33,344 nt of DNA, from NCBI RefSeq assembly GCF_001039355.2, contig NW_019773736.1, positions 999,347-1,032,690 on the forward strand. Direction: 5' to 3'. Positions 20,201 to 31,196 of this stretch are shown here, in pieces (position 1 is the stretch's first letter; every line of letters starts with the position of its first letter). The stretch is from Lingula anatina. Its lineage: Eukaryota > Brachiopoda > Lingulata > Lingulida > Lingulidae. Position numbers and translations under genes: made by a program. The notes beneath the pieces were generated by a model that ran no database searches, was not told where the DNA came from, and worked only from the letters and a program-made list of their open reading frames with translations.

Positions 20201-23200
20201 TATGAAACTTGCGTGGGAATAAATGCTATGTTTAAACAATGTGAACGAGGTCTGCACGCTTCAAAAAGGCCGACTGATAATAACGAAATTTGTGGAATAT
20301 TTATAAACTGGTATGCTCTTTTTTTTTTTTTTTTTTTTTTTCAAGATAACTGGACTTTTTTGTGTTATGAACAAACTTTTAAATATTTTTCAGGGTATAA
20401 AGAGCACGTTTATCCAGCAGTCAGCCATATATTCCAGTCAGCAGCTTTCAGATTTGGGCACTCAGTGGTACCACCTGGCTTCTATAGAAGGTAAAACGTT
20501 AGTGATGATGACATGTATTTTAAGATGAATGTAAAAAGAAAAAAATGATCATGCACAGAAAAACGAATAGCTTATCTATTGAACTAATTTCACAATTTCT
20601 CTTTATTCACTCAACTGTTTGTTTCTCAATACGACACACAACTTACAGTACAGATTATCCTTAACCTTTTACTAAACAGAGATTCGAAAAACTTTTAAAT
20701 TTTAATTACCTTGCTTTTTCCTTAATGAAAAAGAATGCATTTTTATCTTACGTTATTTGTTTTTCACATATTTTAGAGATGCGCAGTGCAATTTTTTCAA
20801 CACCACCACCAACACGACCAACCCTGGATATCCTGCTGTTCGAATGTGTAATATATGGTGGCATGGCGACGTGAGGATAAGACTCTAAACTTTTTATTTA
20901 CTTATTTTCGTTGCTGTGGGAATAAGACTGAACTTTTTATTTACTTATTGCTTGTTGCTGTTCTTCTTCTTTTTCCTCCTCCTCTTCTTCTTCTTTTTCT
21001 TCTCTCTCTCTTACTTCTTCTTCTTATTATAATATCATTTCTGGTCCAAGTCATCATATCGAGGCATAAAAACAACAGAGTATGATAGTTTAGAAAGTAA
21101 ATGGCATTTATTCCTCACTCCAGGAACCATTTGAATTTGGCTTGGAGCCGGTTTTACTGGGGATGGCGTCTCAGATCACAGAGAGAGAGGACCACATCTT
21201 AGTGGATGACGTCAGAGGTACATGTACAGAGTTGTTTATGTCGCGAAACGAATGAAAATGGATTTTATAAGAGCTCCATTTAAATCTGTTACAAATAGTT
21301 GTTGATAATTTTGGATATATGAAGTCTGAAAATTACAGTGACCAAGAGTTCAGCATAAATCCAAAAGCATTCCATGTGCGCTATTACATTTTCAATATAA
21401 ATTGCAATTTCATTATTTGTGAATTTTCAATTTGTCTTGTGATTTTTTTTTTTTTTTTTTTTTTGTGTGAACACATACATACATATGTTACATATATTCA
21501 TACTTATAAGGGGTGGAAAACAGGGTTCATATAATTTTGCACAATCAGAAATGAAGGTATGTGTTATATGAAGGTGTGTTCTATATGTTTACCAGTATAA
21601 TCTGTACCACATTCTTATATTCCAGGCTTGGTATTTGGTCCCATCCAACACTCAAGGCGAGACCTGGGCACCCTGAACATAATGCGCGGTCGAGATAATG
21701 GCCTCCCTGACTACAACACTGCCAGGAAGGCCTTTGGCCTAGCTGCAGTGACAAACTATTCCCAGATCAACCCCTGGCTTTACCAGCAAGACCCACAGGT
21801 AACGGCTACAAATGTACATGTCCCTATATACGTCCCACACCGACACCCCCGCACCATTACCCCCCTGTCGACATGACAGACATGTAATTGCGATCTATTT
21901 TAAGGTTGCTGTTTTTGAGAATCCCCACTTACTTCAAAATGCAAAGATAGATTCCCTACCTACTTTAAAATACGATGGTTAAATAAATGAGTATCTTTAT
22001 ATAAGACCCCACTCCCAGAGGTTAGATCGATCCAACTAGATCGACCTAACTCCCTGGGAGTTCACGCTAAATAGCTGTCAGCCGAGCGGGCACGAAAGTT
22101 GATTACCCCCTTACAGCTTGTAGTAGGCGGGACGGACATTTAAGCCAGATTATCTGACAGTAATCTAGTGAGACTCCCCACGGGGATAGATCTATCTAAA
22201 ATCTATGGGAATGCGCCCTTAGTAACTGACTGGATGAAAAAGCTAATATTGATGGCCCAAAGATGGGTGTATGAATTCATTATAGATTGATAGATAGATG
22301 GATAGATAGATAGAATGTAAGTGGATTTGTAGATGAAAGAGTTAATGAATACATGTAGATTTGAGACGTGTTTTTTCCTCTAGGCTTTGGAGAACTTGAA
22401 GACTGCGTACAATGATAATATAGACAAGATGGATATCTTTGTGGCGGGGCTCTACGAGAGCCAGCCAGACCGTCCTCTGGGGGAGCTGTTTCTGGCAGTG
22501 GTCACAGATCACTTCACCAGGATCAGAGATGGTGACAGGTTCTGGTTTGAAAATACACAGAATGGGTAATAAAGTCATTATTGCTTTAGAAACATTCATC
22601 AAAATTATTATTTGTTCAAATGAAAATCAGATATGATAATATATATAATAAGAATGAAATCATTGTGGTGAAATCATTTTTAATCATTAATCAATTTATG
22701 CCTATTCAAAAAGATGTCTTTTTTTCATATTCTAAAAGGACGACGTTTGCAAGCTTGATCATGATTATCTTAGATTTCATTGTCCATGTTGTACGTATTT
22801 ATGTTATAAATTACATCAAGCAGTGATCGAGTCATTTGTCACATTGTTTCTTTTATTCCAGATTATTTAACTCCAGTGAGATTGAACAAATTAAGAACAC
22901 CACACTGTATGACGTCATTCTAAAAGTCACAAACATCCAACCTGGAGAGATTCAGAGAAATGTTTTCTTTTGGAATGAGGGTAAACAACCAATTTTTTCA
23001 TTTTACCAAATGTCCTTTTTTGATCATTTGCCAGTATATGCAAAAGTGTAATGATGAAATCTGAATATAAAAAAAGGAATTTTGTAATTAAGTAAATTTT
23101 GGTATTTGGTAAACATGTATGACACAGTATTAAAAAAGTATACAGATGTGAAAATAATTTATTTATTATTTCAAGGTGACCCTTGTCCCCAGCCAAAACA

Positions 23201-26200
23201 GCTGAATATCAGTGATATGGCACAGTGTAATGATAACTTGACCCATGACTTCTTTACTGGAAGTGAAGTGGTGTACATTTTGGTGATCATTCTTATTGGA
23301 CTTCTGCCATTTTGTAAGTAGCTGTAAAAAGTTACTTTCGATATTATGTAGTATTCATAATTTCATTAAGGTTGTAACATATTGAATAATTATTTACATG
23401 TATCTACATCCCAAATACATGTACAAAGTAAAATAGAAAATAGAAATATTTACTCATATCACATAACCACCAGCAGCATATGATTTGTTGTTTGAGATTG
23501 AGAACAGAAGCTGACAAATTAAACAAAAAGAATTTTAAGTAGTAATCCCTATGAAAAAATCTTCACTGTGGGGAAGAAATTAACAAATATTCATATGTGT
23601 CTATACATGTGTGCATGTGTAATTGCCCGCATGTGCGTGTATGTCTCCACAATTTGACGCAGAATCTCTCTGTAATCTTTACAGGTTTTGCCGGGTTGGT
23701 AATTGTACTGCATGCATGTAAGAAGATACAAAATCGGAGAAATCAGACCAGTCTGAAGAATAACAAAGTTGCTGTTCAGTTAGATGACAGCATTGAGGAA
23801 GGGGAGAATATAATAGGTAATTTTTATGTGCATTATGCATAATATCAGATCAATTTCATTTGGACTCTCTTATAATGGAACCTTTTCTTATTTTTAGATT
23901 ACACTTGATTAGTTTAAACAATAAAGTTTTGTAAAAAGAGAAGACTCCAAACTTTAAATAAATGAATGTAGAAAAATTTCCCAAATGTGACTGAATTTTT
24001 AGGACTACATTTCTTTTGCACACTTTGTCAATGACGGAACCAATTGCATGAAACCAAACAGTCCACCATTATTGGTAACAACTTTTTCAGCCACTCAGTG
24101 GAGAGGAAGCAACAGCCCCATGACAGTGGCTATCGAACTTCACAAGGGGCTGGTCATGGTGAAGGATCCAGTCACTGGTAAAACATATAGGACAGTTGAT
24201 GTGGTGAAGAATGGGGCTGTCATATCTAAAATATCCAACGAAAACGGAGGCCGAGTGATCTGCCTGCACTTTCCTAAAGAATATGACGTGGTATGCTGAT
24301 TTATAAGCAGAGTGAATCTAGTATCCAGGGCTTACTCTTTTTGCCTAATTTTGAAAATTGAGCAAAATCAGTTATTGATTTAGAAAAAATTAATGCTACT
24401 GCTTTACAAAAGCTTGATTCAAATTTTTAACATGTATTACGTAATAATAATAATAATAACGTAATAATATGCAAGAATAACAAAAGATATGATGTAGTGA
24501 TGGGGAAGTACTTCTCTGATTGTTATTATTATTATTTAGAGTTTTAAACCCAAAAGTAAAATACAAGTAAATGTAAACACCTACATAATTGTGTCGTAAT
24601 AACCTAGTGTTTAACTTTTCGGTTTATTTTCACACTGGGAAAATTTGTATGTGAAGAGTACATTTCATTTTCTTCCCTAGAATTTAAAATAATGCTGATT
24701 GTTTTTTGCTTCAGGTTCTTCAGTTTTCTGATGAGCAAAAAAGAGAGAGGTTGTCAGCTATGATGACGACATTTTTAAAAGAATGCAACGTGAAGGAAGA
24801 GCTTGCATTCCTACCATTGCAACAGCTTTATGCAGAAGCTGAAACCAAGGAAAGAAGAAAAATTAAAGTAGAAAAGTTTCTGCATCATGTTTTTGCACAG
24901 GTAATCCAGGCGCAGGAAATACATCTACATTTTGATCATTCTAGAGGAAAGAGTTATAAATTGGTGTTATTGATAATTGTTTAAACAATTTAACTTTTCA
25001 CGTGGAATTTTGGACCAAATGCCAAATTAGTCATTTTTTATTACATGCATACCTCATTTCAATATGTCTGATAAACTTGATCTCTTTCATAAGGTTATGG
25101 TATCTGTTATAGGTTTATTCCAAAGATGATAACAAGCAGAAGCAAACAAACAATGCAGACTTGAAGAATATATTTGACTTGGAAATGTCGAGAGAAGAAT
25201 TTGCAGAGGCCATGGTACTGAAGCCAGATTCCATGTTTGTGGATCAAATGTTCAATATGGTGGACAAAGATGGAAATGGCTACATTTCTTTCAGAGAGTT
25301 TTTAGATGTCTTGGTTCTGCTGTCTAAAGGTTAGCAATGAATAAGAAGAATATTGTCCATAAGCCACAGAAGTGTGTAATATGAAAAAAAAAAACATTTT
25401 TATGATTTGTAAATAATTGAAATTTGCTTGAATATTTTTGTTTCATTTTCTCATATTTCTGTAAAAACAATAACCATTAAATATGCAACATATGCCACAG
25501 TCTTTTTGATAGTTTTTGCATAATTGTTAAAACTGATTTATTAGATTGTTAGATATTTGTACCATATCATGATAGTTAAAGATGATTGTTTAATGATATG
25601 ATCAGGTTCTGAAGATGACAAGATGCGTCTAATGTTTGACATGTATGACCTGGATGGGGGCGGTACCATGGACAGAGGAGAATTCACAGCATTGCTCAGG
25701 TAAGTATTGGTACTGTCATTGATATGTATGACCTGGATGGGGGCGGTACCATGGACAGAGGAGAATTCACAGCATTGCTCAGGTAAGTATTGGTACTGTC
25801 ATTGATATGTATGACCTGGATGGGGGCGGTACCATGGACAGAGGAGAATTTACAGCATTGCTCAGGTAAGTATTGGTACTGTCATTGATATGTATGACCT
25901 GGATGGGGGCGGTACCATGGACAGAGGAGAATTTACAGCATTGCTCAGGTAAGTATTGGTACTGTCATTGATATGTATGACCTGGATGGGGGCGGTACCA
26001 TGGACAGAGGAGAATTTACAGCATTGCTCAGGTAAGTATTGGTACTGTCATTGATATGTATGACCTGGATGGGGGCGGTACCATGGACAGAGGAGAATTT
26101 ACAGCATTGCTCAGGTAAGTATTGGTACTGTCATTGATATGTATGACCTGGATGGGGGCGGTACCATGGACAGAGGAGAATTTACAGCATTGCTCAGGTA

Positions 26201-29200
26201 AGTATTGGTACTGTCATTGATATGTATGACCTGGATGGGGGCGGTACCATGGACAGAGGAGAATTTACAGCATTGCTCAGGTAAGTATTGGTACTGTCAT
26301 TGATATGTATGACCTGGATGGGGGCGGTACCATGGACAGAGGAGAATTTACAGCATTGCTCAGGTAAGTATTGGTACTGTCATTGATATGTATGACCTGG
26401 ATGGGGGCGGTACCATGGACAGAGGAGAATTTACAGCATTGCTCAGGTAAGTATTGGTACTGTCATTGATATGTATGACCTGGATGGGGGCGGTACCATG
26501 GACAGAGGAGAATTTACAGCATTGCTCAGGTAAGTATTGGTACTGTCATTGATATGTATGACCTGGATGGGGGCGGTACCATGGACAGAGGAGAATTTAC
26601 AGCATTGCTCAGGTAAGTATTGGTACTGTCATTGATATGTATGACCTGGATGGGGGCGGTACCATGGACAGAGGAGAATTCACAGCATTGCTCAGGTGAG
26701 TATTGGTACTGTCATTGATATGATAACAGTAAAAAGGCTTAGATTTGGTAAAATCAAGATATACAAATACCCCATGAGAGAAACATTGTTACAGAGACAT
26801 TGTGCGTAAACTACCTACCATAAACTGGAATAACAGGACTCAAATGCATTTGTAGGTCTATGATTGAGATGACAGATAGCAGTTTAAGTGAGGAAGAGAT
26901 GAATGTCTTGCTAGAAGGAATGTTTGCTGCTGGAGGGTTTGAAAACAAAGAGGAGCTGACATTTGAAGACTTCAAAACAATGCTTACTCAGGAAAAAGAT
27001 GGTGAGGGGAAAAATATTCAATATAAGTTACAGCCTATTGTTTTTCTTATTTCATGATCTTCTGTGGTGAATTTGATATACACTGTATATAGCATGCTTT
27101 TTATGTTTATACCCAGTAGATACCAGTGCTTTAATACTAGCTGTAAGATAAATATTTCTTGAATAAACTTCTGTGGAATAAATATGTAGTGATTTTAAAT
27201 TTATATTTTTCAGTTGTCAACCTGTCTGGAGGCCAGCTGAAATCTGAAATTGCCAAGAAGGAAGCAGCATCAAGACCAGCATCTGCTGTCAGTAGACCTA
27301 GGTAAATGCAAACTTTATCCATCTTTTTGTTTTGTCTTCACCGTCGTTTTATTTATAATACATGGTATATAAACTCCTTTCCCATATGGCATATTGTTAG
27401 TGCCTGAGATTTTATATTTAGAATGTGCCGAGATATTTTAATTTGGAATATGTCAGTGATGAGGTTTGAAATTGTCCTCTTCATCAGGTCTGCAGAAAAG
27501 CTGAAGGTTGAGACAGACACTGCAAAAGCACCCACAGGAGTCAAGAAACATTTTATAACCTTTCAGAAATTTGTGGAGAATAATTTCCTTCACATCTTCT
27601 ATTTGGCTTTGTTTTTCCTCATCACCATTGCAATTTTTGTGGAAAGATCTTACTGTAAGTATGCTGTCTTATATACTGTAGACAGGAATCATTAACATTC
27701 ATATGGCACCTGAATTATGAGTTTTGAAAAAGTGTCCCTTTTTCTTCAAACACATTTGTATAACATTATTAATATATTATAAGATTATATATCCTTTCTT
27801 TAAATTATGTATATTCTCAGTTAAAGAACAGTAAAAAGTGGTAACATTCAATTCATGAAAATATAAATTTAAGTATTTTAAAAGGGTATTTGGCTTTAAT
27901 TTGTTGACCCTTGATCTTAAGTAATTATACCAACCATTAGATCATTTCCAGTGTTAAGATTTGACTCTATGTTTTTTTTATCTCAAGGGGGAATAAAAAA
28001 TCAAAATATAAATATGAACCCTGGATGATGTACTCCATATTCATGCTGTTCCACTGTTTCAGACTATGCTGTGTTAAACGAGGCCAAAGGTCTGCGCAGG
28101 ATGGCAGGGTATGGGATCAGTGTCACGCGGGGTGCTGCATCCTCAATGTCCTTTACTTTCTCTGTGGTTCTGCTGACTATGTGCAAGAACACCATGAACT
28201 TGCTGAGAACCACTTGGGTCAATAACTATGTGCCCTTTGATGCTGCTTTTGGCTTTCACAAGGTTTCTGCATACACATCCACATTTATAGCTTGTAAGTT
28301 GACACTCAGGTGGTGTTTCAAATTCAAGTTTTATATTATGTGACCCAATTCAATTAAAAGTTTGGCAAAAAATCAAAAGTTTAAAAACTGCATATTTGCA
28401 AAATCAAAAAGACATTTTTGAAGAGTAAGCCATCTGAAACATCAAAGTAGTTAATTATTGTTTTGTTCTTTATAGCATACTTTTGCTAGTGATTCTACCA
28501 TTATAAATGTGAAGAAATAGGTTTAATTTCTGTTTCAGTGGGACATACCATTGGCCACTGTATCAATTTCTACCACCTGTCAACTCAACCTCCTGACTTT
28601 GTGGGCTGTGTGTTCTCCAATACCATCTGGTTCAGGTACATATGAAAGGGGCAGAACTAGACTTTTTGATTCTGTAGATTACTAAGTTTAAGTGAACAGG
28701 CCAATGTTTAGACTGCAAGAGTATCATATAGTATCAGTATAATATATTGGATACAGCTTGTTATCTATATTGAAAAATCCATATTGGCCAATAACTTGAT
28801 TACTTCATAAGAAATAATTACAAACGAATAAAGGCTCCACTGAAAAAAAAAGATTTGCTGTGGTTATTATAATGGATTGCTGACTTCCTCAGATTCTGAT
28901 TAGAACACCTACATGTATGACCAGCATAGGGGCCTACTTATAGCAATCAATTCTATCCATTCCAGGTCGGACTACCTGCCAACATTTGGGTTCTACCTGT
29001 TCCAGACAGTCACAGGACTCACTGGGGTGGTCCTGGTGGTCCTCCTGACCCTGATGATAGTGTTTGCCACCCCCTGGGCCAGGAAAAAGGTGTACACTGC
29101 GTTCTGGACTGTCCACAACCTCTATGTGCTGCTGTACGCTCTCATCATACTACACGGCAGTGCAGTGCTGGTTCAGGTAAGCCGTGAAGAATTCCACAGA

Positions 29201-31165
29201 ACCACACTGAATTTTTTATCATTTGCATTATTTGTTTGATTATGGTGTGAATATTCTTTAAAGTGTGTATGAATGAAGCTTGATAGTAGAATGAATTACT
29301 CCCAGACTATATAGCCTTGAACAACAACAAGTTTTTTCTTTAGAGATGCTTGGTGTCCGTCACATTCAAGTACGTAACCATAAAATATGATAATTTCTTC
29401 CTCAGGATCCTTGGTTCTATTACTTCTATCTTGGCCCTATGTTGTTGTTTGCATTGGACAAGTTGGTCAGTATCAGCAACAAGAGTGTTCCTGTCACTGT
29501 GCTGAAGGCAGAGCACCTACCTTCTAGTAAGTTTGTTTTTTTTTCTAAAGGTGGGGTGGGGTAGGGTGGGTAAGGGGCAGGCCACAAATTCTTGCTTGCA
29601 TACTAAAATACCTCATACTATATATAAAACTATAAAAACTTAAGTTGTATAGCAGATAGGGATAGCCGATAAATTTTGATATTTTGCATACTAAAATACC
29701 TCATACTATAAAACTATAAAAACATAAGTTCTATAGGAGATAAGGATAGCTAATGAAGTTTTATATTTTCCAAGATGTGACACATATCACCCTGAGGAAG
29801 CCCCGAACCTTTAAGAACAAGTCTGGCCAGTGGGCACGCATCGCCATTGTTGGCCATGGAGACAACGAGTACCACCCATTCACCATCACCGCAGCTGAGC
29901 ACGAAGATGTGATCGCATTCCATATCAGAGCTGTTGGACCATGGACCACCCAGCTTAGGCAGTTAATGGACCCAGAGAGACTGAGAGAGGGACCATATCC
30001 AAAGGTACCACATTAAAATTTGCAATTATTTGCTTTTTAATTAACAAATTTGTTTATATTAATTAATTTGTTTATTTATTTTTTGGGATGGTTAAATTTC
30101 TAAATTGATTAAGTGTAAAAAAGCTGATTTGGGTATATATATTTGGTGAAAAAGAAACCATTTAAAATTGGGCTCAAAAACAATTAATATGCTGGAGCAA
30201 CTCCATGAGTGAGATCAGGGGTTCTTGCTCATTCAGTTGGAATATTTACAAATAATTTACTACTACATTAAGTAACGTACAACTACAAGTATGATAATAA
30301 TTTAGTGGATCAAAATTGAACTCAATATAAATGATCTTCAGTAGTAATCCAGCTGTACCATTTTAGTTAAAAATTTGGAGAAAATGACAACTTTTTATCT
30401 CATTTCAACTCTTTATTTTACAAAGTTAATTTCCTGACATTTATGATTAACAATAGTTAATTACGTGATATACACCAAAAACAAAATGTTGTATATGTTT
30501 TAGATGTACATTGATGGTCCATTTGGGGGAGTGTCTGAAGATTGGTCCAAGTACGAAGTAGCCATTTTAGTGGGCGGGGGTATTGGAGTGACCCCCTTTG
30601 CTGCCATATTGAAACATGTGTCCTATCTCGCTTCTATAAAGGCCAAAATCAACTGCAAGAAGGTGAGGTTTGAAGCACCATGTCTGACTACCTCTTTTTT
30701 TTTAAGTAAGATTTACTGTAGATTAAATTTTTAGGAATTACAAATGGAAAATATCATATTCATATCTTAAAAGAAAATAGTATTAAATGTAGACTAATTA
30801 TGTTTAAAGTATCACAAATGGAAAATATCATAGTAATATTTCCTTAGAAATATTAAATAAATAAAAATATCCCAGTTTTGCAAGTAATTTTTCTTTATTA
30901 ATTTTTCAGATCTATTTCTTTTGGGTAACCCAAAACCAGCGTCAGTTTGAGTGGATGATAGATATCATTCGTGAAGTGGAAGAAAGTGACTTTGATGACT
31001 TGGTGACAGTCAACGTGTTTGTCACTCAATTTTTTGGAAAGTTCGACTTGAGAACTGTGATGATGGTGAATATTTTCCTTGAATTCCATTTTCTATTTTA
31101 GTTTAAGATTAAAAAATATATAATTCCTGCTGATTTATTTCTTGTGTTTCCAATTTAAAGCATAG

Positions 31166-31196
<31 letters not shown>

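Larger units (their letters stand above)
17145..23313 (+). other. DUOX: DUOX peroxidase-homology ectodomain (exons 2-14, residues ~20-588)
   Basis: This is the animal haem-peroxidase fold of DUOX, outside the cell. At the distal site the usual GQLLDHD is GQFVSLE (98-104): the catalytic distal His is Leu103. The catalytic arginine appears kept in GDPR (R235), whereas the Glu three residues on is Gln. At the proximal position the sequence is RFGHS with H328, which human DUOX1/2 lack. The calcium-loop equivalent ([13 protein letters not shown]) is recognisable. Other family blocks are [54 protein letters not shown] and PCPQPKQL. Several sequons fit a secreted glycoprotein domain. Whether the domain binds haem or is only structural cannot be decided from sequence; the half-complete active site suggests weak or altered peroxidase chemistry. 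Confidence 0.9.

Noticed and set aside
25641-26719. CRISPR-like or multi-EF-hand cassette interpretation of the 83-bp array
   Set aside because: There are no variable spacers, so it is not CRISPR. The copies lack acceptors and their 59-base exon part is not a multiple of three, so they cannot add extra EF-hands as whole exons.
28934-29116. Minus-strand open frame opposite DUOX exon 25
   Set aside because: Antisense shadow of a conserved coding exon. The plus-strand translation matches the NOX membrane core exactly.
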